Of a stretch of 64,000 nucleotides of DNA, positions 28,784 through 37,222 are shown one piece after another. Each line of letters opens with the position of its first letter. Position 1 is the stretch's first letter. Under the pieces are notes generated by a model. The model saw only the letters and a program-made list of their open reading frames with translations, was not told the origin of the DNA and did not search any database. This DNA is from Agromyces albus (GTDB taxonomy: Bacteria > Actinomycetota > Actinomycetes > Actinomycetales > Microbacteriaceae). The stretch is taken from NCBI RefSeq assembly GCF_004134825.1, contig NZ_SDPN01000011.1:48447-112446 (forward strand), written 5' to 3'. The position numbers were made by a program, and so were the translations under genes.

Positions 28784-29200
28784 ATGGATATCAAGCTTTC
28801 ACAGACGTTCATCGCCGTCGATGACCATGACAAGGCGCTCGCCTTCTACCGGGATGTGCTCGGCCTCGAGGTGCGCAACGACATCGCGTACGAAGGGATG
28901 CGTTGGGTGACCGTGGGCTCGCCGTCGCAGCCTGACGTGAACATCGTTCTCGAACCGCCCATCGCAGATCCGAACGCCTCGCCCGCCGACAAGCAAGCCG
29001 CAGCCGAGCTGCTGGCGAAAGGCTTGCTGCGCGGTGTCATCTTCTCTACGGACGATTGCGACGCGACGTTCGAGCGCATCAGCGCCGCTGGTGGCGAGGT
29101 CCTGCAAGAGCCAGCCGACCAGTTCTACGGTGTCCGCGACTGCGCCTTCCGCGATCCGTCGGGAAACATGCTGCGCTTCAGTCAACCTCGCTCGCAGTGA
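28784..29200 (+). CDS. VOC-family (glyoxalase/bleomycin-resistance fold) protein
   Basis: ATG at 28784 gives 138 aa starting MDIKLSQTFIAVDDHDKALA; a GTG three codons earlier (28775) overlaps the AraC stop and is an alternative. The betaalphabetabetabeta repeats of the VOC fold are visible, with FIAVDDHDKALAFYRDVLGLE at the start and CAFRDPSGNMLRFSQ at the end. The family includes glyoxalases, dioxygenases and drug-binding proteins; the exact activity cannot be told. It is co-transcribed with the AraC regulator. Confidence 0.88.
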   Translation: MDIKLSQTFIAVDDHDKALAFYRDVLGLEVRNDIAYEGMRWVTVGSPSQPDVNIVLEPPIADPNASPADKQAAAELLAKGLLRGVIFSTDDCDATFERISAAGGEVLQEPADQFYGVRDCAFRDPSGNMLRFSQPRSQ

Positions 29201-29342
29201 TCGCCTGGCGGTGCGAATCGCCTCCCACTAGCCCTATTGCCATGAGCCGTAGCAACAGAGACTGACCACTGAATCGCCGAGTCCACGGTGCCCGTCGGTT
29301 CACTGCCGAGTCACCTGCGGTTTTACGCATTCGGTGATAAGC

Positions 29343-29356
29343 GTTTCACGTGAAAC
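29343..29356. other. parS: parS site 2
   Basis: Perfect GTTTCACGTGAAAC palindrome in the intergenic region upstream of parA, 46 bp from site 3. Confidence 0.93.
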
Positions 29357-29401
29357 ATCGACTGCGGAGCGGGTAGCCTCGCGCCCGATCGGAGGTGGGT
29401 T

Positions 29402-29415
29402 GTTTCACGTGAAAC
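29402..29415. other. parS: parS site 3
   Basis: Perfect core with T and A flanks, giving the full 16-bp consensus TGTTTCACGTGAAACA at 29401-29416. Confidence 0.95.
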
Positions 29416-29620
29416 ATCCCTTCTTGCTCCGGACCCGTCGCTGCGTCGCGGCGTTTGCCGGGGGCACGGTCGGCATGCAGGATCTCCGCCTCCGCACGGC
29501 TCACCTCTGATGAAGCGAGAAAACCGCCCGGGAGATCAGGCGGCTCGGACCGCACTCTCCGTTCAGACGGATTCTCGCCAGGCTACGGCTGGGGAGCGAA
29601 ACCCTCACGAGAACCGGACC

Positions 29621-29634
29621 GTTTCACGTGAAAC
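29621..29634. other. parS: parS site 4
   Basis: Perfect GTTTCACGTGAAAC palindrome; site 5 lies 24 bp further on, the closest pair in the cluster. Confidence 0.93.
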
Positions 29635-29658
29635 AGCGGGTTGCTCCTGATCCACACC

Positions 29659-29672
29659 GTTTCACGTGAAAC
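29659..29672. other. parS: parS site 5
   Basis: Perfect GTTTCACGTGAAAC core whose symmetry extends to a 22-bp palindrome at 29655-29676 (flanks CACC and GGTG). Confidence 0.93.
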
Positions 29673-29983
29673 GGTGCGACGACTCCCCAAGGTCCGCCCG
29701 CGGGAATACTCGTCACGCCTCGTCTACTCTCCCTCGAAATATATCGTCACCCCCTGGCGTCCAGGAGAACTAGTCGAAGCGTCCCTCGGGTACAACGAGC
29801 TTGGGAGCTGAACCGCTCGTCACATCAGTAGTCCTGGGCAACAGGGTCACACGGGAAATCTTCCGCCAAGCAGTTGGAACACGCGTGCGTGTCGATGGGG
29901 CCGGTTAGGCTTGACTCTCGGATCGACCCGGTCGGGAACGAGCCGCGAGAGATGCAAACGCGCAGCGATTTGGAGTAGTCGGC

Positions 29984-32263
29984 ATGGCACAAGGTGGGGG
30001 TCGCGGGTGGTTTCATCGCAAGCGCTCCCAACCGAACCCCGACGACCACACCGACGGCACAATCCATGCGAGAACTGGCAATGAGCCCCGGCAGGCGGAT
30101 TCAGGGGACCAGGCCGCTGGCCACGACGATCTCCGGCAATGGAGTCCGGACGTACGCCGCGTCGTAGCCAACGACCAGCCCACCGGTGGCAGCCCCTCGC
30201 CCTCGATGGATCCCGCGGACGCGAATCGCGCCGAGCCGTTCCCAGCTCGAGTTGACCCTGATCGACCAGAGTCGGTCGCAGCGTTCGATGGGGAGTCGGT
30301 CGATAAACCCCTCCGGTCGCAGCCTCAGGAAACAGAGCGGCGCACAGGAACTGCCGCCCCGGTGGAGCCCACATGGGCGACGCCGAGCAGCTCTGATAGC
30401 GCAGCCGACCGTGGTGAGTCCCAGCCCGTCGCACCCGAGCGCGCGAGTGCCCCGTCAGGCCCGATGCTCACGTCAGGCATCGATTGGGATGCCGCGACGG
30501 CTGCTGCCTTGAGTGAGGAACCGGTGTACGGGCACCCGACGACTGCCGCAGACGGCGGCCCACCATCGAACGCCGACCGCCTCCTCGAAGACATCATTCG
30601 CGAGATCGTCGGGGATGCTGCGGCCGACACGGTCTCGTCATTAGGCGCGCCGCGACCTGATGCCCAGCGGGCCCGACCGCAATCTCCAAGTTCGGAGGCG
30701 CCACAGCCGGAGGCCGAGGCCGCGGTGCGATCACTCGCGTTCGGCGTCGACCGGCCTTCGCCGGCAGCGCCGGCGGAGTCGGCTTCAACATCTGCGCTCG
30801 CGCATCTCGGAGCAGTCGCGCCGGCCGAAGTGGGCGAACACTCGGAGGCAGGCGAGCACGCAGAAGCGGGCGAGTATCCGGAAGCGGCCCAGCACCCGGA
30901 AGCGGCCCAGCACCCGGAAGCGGCCGAGTATCCGGAAGCGGCCGAGTATCCGGGAGTGGCCGAGTACCCGGGAGTGGACGCGCTACCGGCGGCTGACTCG
31001 CAGCCGGTAGCCGACGCGCTCCCCGTAGCTGATGAGCACTTCGTGTCGGACGAGCGACCGGGAGCGGGCGAGCATCCGGTAGCGGATGAGCGCCACGTGG
31101 CAGGCGAGCTCCAAGAACCGATGATTCACGAAGAGCCGGCGCGTGATCCCGCGGAAGTTCCCTTCGAGACATCCCAAGCACGCGAGTACGACGGCACCCC
31201 AAACTCGGCGGTCACCGTTCGGGAATGGCCTTCGACGTCTCGATCGGTGGACATCCCGGCGGAAGCGGTCGACGATATACCGCAGGAGCCGGTTGCCGCG
31301 GCTCCATCGATCATCCCGATCGATGCCCCGATCGCAACACAAGCCCTCGATGTTTCACGTGAAACATCCCACGACTACGGAGGAACTCCCCTGGCCTACG
31401 AACTTGCCAATGAGACGCGACGTCGCATGGCGCTCGATGAGGCGGTACTCCCCCTCCCCCCGGCAACGCGAATCTTCACGATCTCGAACCAGAAGGGCGG
31501 TGTCGGGAAAACCACCAGCGCGGTGAACCTCGCGGCAGCGCTCGCCCGATCTGGCGCCCGCGTGCTCGTGGTCGACCTCGACCCGCAGGGAAACGCCTCG
31601 ACGGCCCTCGGCGTCGACCACCGGTCCGAACGACAGAGCGTCTACGAGGTGCTGGTCTCCGATCTGTCTTTGGGAGAGGTCGTTCAACCCTCGACGGAGC
31701 ACGAGCGGCTCGATTGCGTACCGGCGACGATCCATCTTGCCGGCGCCGAGATCGAACTCGTTTCGCTCGTCGCTCGCGAACAGCGCCTCAGGCGAGCGCT
31801 CGACGCCCATCTTGCGTCGATGGAGAAGCCGTACGACTACGTCTTCATCGACTGCCCACCATCGCTCGGACTACTGACGATCAACGCCTTCGTCGCCGCT
31901 CGCGAAGTGCTCATTCCGATCCAGTGCGAGTACTACGCCCTCGAGGGCCTCTCCCAGCTCCTCAGCAACATCGAGCTCATCGAGAAGCACCTCAATCCCG
32001 AGCTTCGTCTGTCGACGATCCTGCTGACCATGTACGACTCGCGCACGAACCTCGCGCAGCAGGTCGCCCAAGAGGTGCGCGACCACTTCCCGACCCAGAC
32101 CCTCGAAACGATCATTCCCCGTTCTGTGCGGGTTTCCGAGGCGCCCAGCTATGGGCAGAGCGTGATCAGCTACGACTACGCGTCGAGCGGATCGCTGTCA
32201 TACCGAGAGGCGGCCGCTGAGATCGCTCGGCGGAGCGTTTCGAACCCCGAGGAGTCACACTGA
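29984..32263 (+). CDS. parA: ParA chromosome-partition ATPase with very long disordered N-terminal extension
   Basis: The 759-aa frame begins at ATG 29984 with TTTGGAGT 7-8 nt upstream. The ParA ATPase occupies about 495-759: deviant Walker A KGGVGKTT (504-511), VVDLDPQGNAST, and the Walker B region FIDCPPSLG. Ordinary chromosomal ParA proteins are about 260-330 aa, so about 490 residues are extra. This part is rich in Pro, Ala, Glu, Asp and Ser, has no fold motif, and includes a tandem repeat (284-331). A parS site is translated within it at residues 457-461. ParA moves ParB-parS complexes to the pole. A shorter internal start near residues 455-475 (GTG or TTG) cannot be excluded. parB overlaps by TGATG. 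Confidence 0.9.
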   Translation: MAQGGGRGWFHRKRSQPNPDDHTDGTIHARTGNEPRQADSGDQAAGHDDLRQWSPDVRRVVANDQPTGGSPSPSMDPADANRAEPFPARVDPDRPESVAAFDGESVDKPLRSQPQETERRTGTAAPVEPTWATPSSSDSAADRGESQPVAPERASAPSGPMLTSGIDWDAATAAALSEEPVYGHPTTAADGGPPSNADRLLEDIIREIVGDAAADTVSSLGAPRPDAQRARPQSPSSEAPQPEAEAAVRSLAFGVDRPSPAAPAESASTSALAHLGAVAPAEVGEHSEAGEHAEAGEYPEAAQHPEAAQHPEAAEYPEAAEYPGVAEYPGVDALPAADSQPVADALPVADEHFVSDERPGAGEHPVADERHVAGELQEPMIHEEPARDPAEVPFETSQAREYDGTPNSAVTVREWPSTSRSVDIPAEAVDDIPQEPVAAAPSIIPIDAPIATQALDVSRETSHDYGGTPLAYELANETRRRMALDEAVLPLPPATRIFTISNQKGGVGKTTSAVNLAAALARSGARVLVVDLDPQGNASTALGVDHRSERQSVYEVLVSDLSLGEVVQPSTEHERLDCVPATIHLAGAEIELVSLVAREQRLRRALDAHLASMEKPYDYVFIDCPPSLGLLTINAFVAAREVLIPIQCEYYALEGLSQLLSNIELIEKHLNPELRLSTILLTMYDSRTNLAQQVAQEVRDHFPTQTLETIIPRSVRVSEAPSYGQSVISYDYASSGSLSYREAAAEIARRSVSNPEESH
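30833..30976 (+). repeat. 18-nt tandem repeat inside parA (eight units)
   Basis: Eight in-frame 18-nt units encode GEHSEA, GEHAEA, GEYPEA, AQHPEA, AQHPEA, AEYPEA, AEYPGV, AEYPGV (ParA residues 284-331). Units 4 and 5 are identical at DNA level. The same 6-residue period continues in decayed form (for example VADALP, VADEHF, VSDERP) to about 31112. Confidence 0.93.
31352..31365. other. parS: parS site 6, inside parA coding sequence
   Basis: Perfect core with T/A flanks (TGTTTCACGTGAAACA at 31351-31366), read in the parA frame as part of D-V-S-R-E-T. It lies about 130 bp before the Walker A codons. Confidence 0.95.
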
Positions 32264-33246
32264 TGGCAGCAACGAAGCGAACCGGACTCGGTCGAGGCAT
32301 CGGTGCACTGATCCCAGGCGGCGATGACTCGAATCGCCACCCAGCGCGCCCAGTCGATGTCTTCTTCCCCGGCGCGGAGACCACGGCGACCGCGATGGCG
32401 GCGGTGGAGCAGGCCGCGGAAGCCGAGGGGCTGCTGGCGGTACCGGGTGCTCGCCTGGCGCGACTCGATCCGAATGACATCGTTCCGAACGCGCAGCAGC
32501 CTCGAAACAACTTCGATCCCGACGACCTCGCCGAACTCGTGCACAGCATCCGTGAGTTCGGTGTGCTCCAGCCGATCGTCGTGCGACCCCACCCCGAGCT
32601 CGCGGGGAAATACGAGCTCGTCATGGGCGAGCGTCGCTTGCGTGCAACGAAACAGGCCGGCCTCGACACGATTCCGGCTGTGGTCAAGGACACCGCGAAC
32701 GAGGCCATGCTTCGTGACGCGCTCCTCGAGAACCTGCACCGGTCGCAGCTGAACCCGCTCGAAGAGGCGTCGGCCTACCAGCAGCTGCTCGCCGACTTCG
32801 GAATCACGCAGGAAGAGCTCGCTTCACGCATCGGACGATCCAGGCCACAGATCTCCAACACCCTGCGGCTCCTGAAGCTGCCCGAGGCCGTGCAGCTGCG
32901 GGTCGCCGCCGGAGTGCTGAGTGCCGGGCACGCGAGGGCGATCCTCTCCCTCGGTGAACCGAGCGAGATGCAGCGCTTCGCCGACAAGATCGTGAACGAA
33001 GAGCTCTCAGTGCGTGCCGCAGAGGCGATTGCGACGAGCGAGCCCAAGCCGTCGCGTACGAAACCTGCCGCGGGGAGGCGGCAGGACTTCCTCGACGACC
33101 TGTCGTCGCGCCTCGGAGATCGCCTGAACACTCGCGTCAAGATTGCGATCGGTGCCCGAAAAGGACAGATCAGCATCGATTTCGCGACGGTTCAGGACCT
33201 GCGGCGGATTCTCTCCGAGCTCGGTGAGGAACTCGAAGGCGTCTGA
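32263..33246 (+). CDS. parB: ParB chromosome-partition protein (parS-binding CTPase)
   Basis: This 327-aa protein starts MAATKRTGLGRGIGALIP, the conserved ParA-interacting N-terminal motif. The CTP-binding ParB/Srx domain includes NPRQ-like NAQQPRNNF, then GERRLRATKQAG. A helix-turn-helix that reads parS follows (TQEELASRIGRSRPQISNTLR), and a C-terminal dimerisation domain ends the protein. It spreads from the six parS sites nearby. The start codon overlaps the parA stop (TGATG). Confidence 0.98.
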   Translation: MAATKRTGLGRGIGALIPGGDDSNRHPARPVDVFFPGAETTATAMAAVEQAAEAEGLLAVPGARLARLDPNDIVPNAQQPRNNFDPDDLAELVHSIREFGVLQPIVVRPHPELAGKYELVMGERRLRATKQAGLDTIPAVVKDTANEAMLRDALLENLHRSQLNPLEEASAYQQLLADFGITQEELASRIGRSRPQISNTLRLLKLPEAVQLRVAAGVLSAGHARAILSLGEPSEMQRFADKIVNEELSVRAAEAIATSEPKPSRTKPAAGRRQDFLDDLSSRLGDRLNTRVKIAIGARKGQISIDFATVQDLRRILSELGEELEGV

Positions 33247-33335
33247 TCTCCCAGTTGACGAGTTGGCGATCGAGCGACTGTGCCCTCACGCTCGGTGCTG
33301 CTCCGAAACGAGTTCGCCCGGCCGTCGTGCGGGAG

Positions 33336-34298
33336 TCAGCCCTGTGAACGGGCGATTGCCGATCGCACCAGTCCGTCGTACACGGTCGGCGCGTCGGTTC
33401 CGGATGCCTCGATCGCGAGGGGTACGAGCGACGTCTCGGTGAGGCCCGGCAACACGTTCGCCTCCAGGAACCACGGGCGACCCTCGGCATCCACCATGAA
33501 GTCGACGCGCGAGAGGTCGCGGAGCCCGAGAGTGCGATGCGCGAGGATCGCGGCATCCGATACCGCCGAAACTCCTGCCTCATCGAGGCGAGACGGCGCG
33601 TAGAACGTGGTCTCCCCCGCGTTGTAGCGGGCTTGGAAACTGTAGACGCCGGCCACGGGTTCGATCTCGACCACGGGGAGCACCTCGGGCCCGGCGCCGG
33701 TGTCGATGACGGCGACGGCGACCTCGGTGCCGAAGATTCGACGCTCGACGACCGCGACCTCGGCATACGTGAACGCCTCGACCATGGCGCGCGCGAGGCT
33801 GTTCGGGTCGTCGACGATCGTGACGCCCTGTGCCGATCCGCCGGAGGCCGGCTTGACGACGAGGTCTCCCTCGAGAGCCGAACGCACGACCTTCAGCACG
33901 CTCGATGCGCCGAGCTCACGAAACGCCTCGTGCGACAGAACGATCGATTCGGGCACGGCGAGACCGGCTTCGGCGACCAGGGAACTCGCGACCGGCTTCG
34001 ACCAGGCCCGCCGGGCGGCGGCGGCCGACGATCCGACGGTCGGAACGCCGAGTGCGGCGAGGAGTTCGAGCAGCGACCCGTCTTCGCCGCTCGAGCCGTG
34101 CAATGCGGGGAAGACCACGTCGGGGCGCTCGTTCGCGAGGAACGGCAGCAATCCGGCATCCGGATCGCGCAGCACCACGCGATGCCCTGCGGCTGTGAGC
34201 GCATCGGCGACTCGTCGCCCGGAACGAAGCGAGACATCGCGCTCATGCGAGATGCCTCCCGCGAGAACGACGACGTGCAGCGCGTTGGAATCGCTCAT
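33336..34298 (-). CDS. ddl: D-alanine--D-alanine ligase
   Basis: This 320-aa ATP-grasp protein has the Ddl signatures: LHGSSGEDGSLLELL near 67-81, the ATP-binding KPASGGSAQGV, and the metal-binding end RVDFMVDAEGRPWFLEANVLPGLT. It joins two D-alanines for peptidoglycan precursors in the cytoplasm. It is somewhat shorter than the 350-370 aa of canonical Ddl but all ligand motifs are present. It is downstream of a PLP aminotransferase on the same strand with a 15-bp gap. It is not usually found in the parB-trxA interval, so it may be a local insertion. Confidence 0.9.
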   Translation of the reverse strand: MSDSNALHVVVLAGGISHERDVSLRSGRRVADALTAAGHRVVLRDPDAGLLPFLANERPDVVFPALHGSSGEDGSLLELLAALGVPTVGSSAAAARRAWSKPVASSLVAEAGLAVPESIVLSHEAFRELGASSVLKVVRSALEGDLVVKPASGGSAQGVTIVDDPNSLARAMVEAFTYAEVAVVERRIFGTEVAVAVIDTGAGPEVLPVVEIEPVAGVYSFQARYNAGETTFYAPSRLDEAGVSAVSDAAILAHRTLGLRDLSRVDFMVDAEGRPWFLEANVLPGLTETSLVPLAIEASGTDAPTVYDGLVRSAIARSQG

Positions 34299-34313
34299 GA
34301 TCTGGGGTTTCTC

Positions 34314-35666
34314 CTACTTGAGGTCGGAAGGCGGAGCGGAGTCGTAACCATTGCCCTGCGGGAGCTGCAGCGACCCGGTGCCGGCGAAGGTGTCGAGCAG
34401 GTCGAGCTCCCCATTCACCACCGTGGCGAGCCGGCGAACTCCGAGCCTGATGGCCTCGGGCGTCGGATAACAGAACGAGAGGCGCATCGCATGACGGCCG
34501 CGGCCGTCGGCGAAGAACGCGGTGCCAGGTGTGTATGCCACGAGCTCCTTGACGGCGCGCGGCAGCATCTGCTTCGAGTCGAGCACATCGGGCATCGTGA
34601 CCCAGACGTAGAACCCGCCGTTGGGGTTGGTCCAGCTCAGCTGCGGCAGGTACTCCCCCAATGCCTCGATCATCGCGTTCTTCCGCTCGCGGTAGACCCC
34701 ACGGAACGTGTCGATCTGCGCGCGCCAGTCGGCGGTCGCGAGGTACTCCGAGACCACGAGCTGGCTGAACGAGCTGGGTGAGAGGATCGCGGACTCCGCG
34801 GCAAGGATGAGTTTCTCGCGGATCGCGTGTGGCGCAAGCGCCCATCCCACTCGGAAACCGGGCGCGAGTGTCTTCGAGAACGACCCGAGGTAGATCACGC
34901 GGTCTTCGTCGAGGGAGCGCAGCGCGTTGGGTGCGGGCTCGTCGAAATGCAGGAGCCCGTAGGGGTTGTCCTCGAGCACGAGGATCTCGTTGGAACGGCA
35001 GATCTCGAGGATCTCGGGCCGCCGCTCTGCAGAGAGCGTCACACCGGCGGGATTATGGAAGTTCGGGATCGTGTAGAGGAACTTGATGCGTCGACCCTGC
35101 CCACGGAGGTGGGCGATCGTCTGCCGCAGGGCTTCGGGAATCAACCCGTTCTCGTCCATCGCCACGTGCACGACGTTGGCCTGGTACGACCGGAACACCC
35201 CGAGCGCTCCCACATAGCTCGGCGACTCCGCGAGGATGACGTCGCCCGGGTCGATGAAGAGCTTCGCCACGAGATCGAGGGCCTGTTGCGACCCGGTGGC
35301 CGTCACCACGTTGTCGACCGTGCCGCGGATCCCCTCGATCGACATGACCTCGAGAATCTGCTCGCGAAGCTTGGGAATCCCCTGACCAGAGCCGTATTGC
35401 AGCGCCACGGCGCCCTGTTCTCGCATGACGCGTTCCATCGCCGAGGAGATCAGGTCGTGCGGCAGGGCCGACACGAATGGCATCCCGCCGGCGAGTGAGA
35501 CGACCTCGGGGCGGGAGGCGACGGCGAAGAGGGCTCGGACTTCTGAGGCAGCGAGCCCGGCGGCTCGCTCGGCGTAGTTCGCGTACCAGGGGTCGAGATT
35601 GTTGCCGGTCCGCTGGGGGACGCCGTCAGAAGTCACAGCTTTTCCGTTTCTGCTCAGGATTTCCAT
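34314..35666 (-). CDS. PLP-dependent aminotransferase class I/II (LysN/MocR-like fold)
   Basis: This 450-aa fold-type I protein has the PLP lysine Lys265 in SFSKTLAPG, the aspartate-type cofactor contact in VLEDNPYGLLHF and the C-terminal carboxylate-binding Arg region (HAMRLSFCYP). It resembles 2-aminoadipate/aromatic aminotransferases without the MocR helix-turn-helix. This gene commonly sits near trxA/parB in Microbacteriaceae. The amino-acid substrate is unresolved. A strong terminator separates it from trxA upstream, so it likely has its own promoter between 35667 and 35690. Confidence 0.9.
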   Translation of the reverse strand: MEILSRNGKAVTSDGVPQRTGNNLDPWYANYAERAAGLAASEVRALFAVASRPEVVSLAGGMPFVSALPHDLISSAMERVMREQGAVALQYGSGQGIPKLREQILEVMSIEGIRGTVDNVVTATGSQQALDLVAKLFIDPGDVILAESPSYVGALGVFRSYQANVVHVAMDENGLIPEALRQTIAHLRGQGRRIKFLYTIPNFHNPAGVTLSAERRPEILEICRSNEILVLEDNPYGLLHFDEPAPNALRSLDEDRVIYLGSFSKTLAPGFRVGWALAPHAIREKLILAAESAILSPSSFSQLVVSEYLATADWRAQIDTFRGVYRERKNAMIEALGEYLPQLSWTNPNGGFYVWVTMPDVLDSKQMLPRAVKELVAYTPGTAFFADGRGRHAMRLSFCYPTPEAIRLGVRRLATVVNGELDLLDTFAGTGSLQLPQGNGYDSAPPSDLK

Positions 35667-35690
35667 GCTAGTTGGGGTGTGGGAATGCGA

Positions 35691-35722
35691 AAGACCCGCC
35701 CGGCGTGTGCCGGACGGGTCTT
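35691..35722 (-). terminator. Terminator after trxB-trxA
   Basis: A 14-bp stem with one mismatch (arms 35691-35704 and 35709-35722, GACCCG/CGGGTC cores) and a GTGT/ACAC loop. On the minus strand it ends in GGGTCTTTCGC. It lies 12 nt beyond the trxA stop. Confidence 0.8.
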
Positions 35723-35734
35723 CGAGACCACCGA

Positions 35735-36058
35735 CTACGAGATGTAGGCGGCGAGATCGGCTTCGAGCGCAGGCTTCGGCTTGGCGCCGATGACGGTCTT
35801 CACGACCTCACCTGCCTGGAACACCTTGAACGCGGGGATCGCAGTGATCTGGTACTTCATCGCGAGCCCGGGGTTCTCGTCGACGTTCAGCTTCACGATG
35901 TCGAGCTTCTCGGAGTGCTCGGTCGCGATCTGGTCGAGGATCGGGCTCACGGCGCGACACGGGCCGCACCACTCGGCCCAGAAGTCCACGAGGACGGCCT
36001 TGTCGTTCTTGAGGACCTCCTGCTCGAAGGTGGCCTCGGTCACTGCGCGTGCAGTCAT
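35735..36058 (-). CDS. trxA: Thioredoxin
   Basis: This 107-aa protein has the WCGPC active site (in FWAEWCGPCRAV) and the cis-Pro segment TAIPAFKVF. It reduces protein disulfides in the cytoplasm, using electrons from TrxB encoded just upstream (38-bp gap). The trxB-trxA pair near parAB and murJ is the actinobacterial order. A GGAGAATG ribosome site precedes the ATG. Confidence 0.98.
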   Translation of the reverse strand: MTARAVTEATFEQEVLKNDKAVLVDFWAEWCGPCRAVSPILDQIATEHSEKLDIVKLNVDENPGLAMKYQITAIPAFKVFQAGEVVKTVIGAKPKPALEADLAAYIS

Positions 36059-36096
36059 TGCATTCTCCTTTTGGTGGAAGCGGATGTCGCGTCGCC

Positions 36097-37071
36097 TCAG
36101 TTGACGACGGCGAATTCGTTCTCGATCACGGCCGCGGCCGCTGCGGGGTTGCCGAGCGCGGCCAGGTAGTGTTCCGCGTCGAGCGCGGCGGCCGCACCGG
36201 ATCCGGCTGCCGTGATGGCCTGTCGGTAGTACGGGTCGATGACGTCTCCGGCGGCGAAGACGCCCGGCACGGAGGTTCGTGAACTGCGGCCCTCGACGGC
36301 GATCGTGCCCTCAGGCGTCAGGTCGAGCTTGCCGTGCACGAGGTGGGTGCGAGGATCGTTGCCGACGGCCACGAAAAGGCCGTCGAGGTCGAGACCGCGC
36401 TCCTCGCCGGAGACGGTGTCGCGCAGCGTCACGCCGGTGACGGCGGTGGTGCCGTGGATCGCCGAGATCTCGGCGTTCCAGATGAATTCGATCTTCTCGT
36501 TGTCGAACGCACGCTGCTGCATGATCTTGGAGGCCTTGAGCGTGTCGCGGCGGTGGATCACGTAGACCTTGTCGGCGAATCGCGTGAGGAACGTCGCCTC
36601 TTCCATCGCCGAGTCGCCGCCGCCGACGACCGCGATGGTCTTCTGGCGGAAGAAGAAGCCGTCGCACGTCGCGCACCACGAAAGGCCGTGCCCGGAGAGC
36701 AGCTCCTCTTCGGCAAGGCCGAGCTTGCGGTAGGCGGAGCCGGTGGCATAGACGATCGTCGCGGCTTCGTGCTCGTCGCCGTTGCCGAGCTTCACGCGCT
36801 TGACCGGGCCGTCGAGCTCGAGCGACACGACGTCGTCGTAAACGACCTCGGTACCGAATCGCTCGGCTTGCGCCTGCAGTTTCGCCATCAGGTCGGGCCC
36901 CATGATGCCTTCAGGGAAGCCCGGGAAGTTCTCGACCTCGGTCGTGTTCATGAGCTCGCCGCCGATCTCGACCGAACTCGCGATGAGCAGCGGCTTCAGC
37001 TCGGCGCGCGCGGCGTAGATCGCGGCGGAGAACCCGGCCGGTCCAGAACCGATGATGATGATGTCGCGCAA
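36097..37071 (-). CDS. trxB: Thioredoxin-disulfide reductase
   Basis: The TTG at 37071, preceded by AGGGAG, gives 324 aa starting as MRDIIIIGSGPAGFSAA, the expected N terminus; an in-frame ATG at 37107 adds 12 residues and is the alternative. FAD-binding GSGPAG, the redox CATC pair (WCATCDG), the NADPH-binding GGGDSAMEEA and the C-terminal GVFAAGDV are all present. It passes electrons from NADPH to TrxA. The stop is 38 bp before trxA, so the two form an operon. Confidence 0.96.
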   Translation of the reverse strand: MRDIIIIGSGPAGFSAAIYAARAELKPLLIASSVEIGGELMNTTEVENFPGFPEGIMGPDLMAKLQAQAERFGTEVVYDDVVSLELDGPVKRVKLGNGDEHEAATIVYATGSAYRKLGLAEEELLSGHGLSWCATCDGFFFRQKTIAVVGGGDSAMEEATFLTRFADKVYVIHRRDTLKASKIMQQRAFDNEKIEFIWNAEISAIHGTTAVTGVTLRDTVSGEERGLDLDGLFVAVGNDPRTHLVHGKLDLTPEGTIAVEGRSSRTSVPGVFAAGDVIDPYYRQAITAAGSGAAAALDAEHYLAALGNPAAAAAVIENEFAVVN

Positions 37072-37222
37072 CGCTGACTCCCTAGTGCTCTCGCCTGTAA
37101 GTGGCATCCGCTCGATTCCGGAGGCCACGACATGGTGAACACAGTCTAGGTGCCGCCTATTCCGAGTCGCGAAGCGCACGCGGCCGAGAGCGGCGGATGC
37201 ATCGGGAACGACTCACTCACGC

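Larger units (their letters stand above)
29201..29983. other. Intergenic centromere region upstream of parA
   Basis: This 783-bp stretch holds four of the six parS sites in two close pairs (29343/29402 and 29621/29659). No gene with a ribosome site is seen; small minus-strand frames here run through the parS palindromes. The parA ribosome site TTTGGAGT lies at 29969-29976. A promoter for parA could not be assigned with confidence. Confidence 0.7.

Noticed and set aside
29346..29555. Minus-strand 69-codon frame with MFHVKQP
   Set aside because: Its apparent start is translation of a parS palindrome; there is no conserved content.
29655..29676. 22-bp palindrome as a transcription terminator
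   Set aside because: The core is an exact parS; no T-run follows and no gene ends there.
30833..31112. Evenly spaced repeats in parA as a CRISPR array
   Set aside because: The 18-nt period is contiguous, in frame and without spacers; no cas genes are present.
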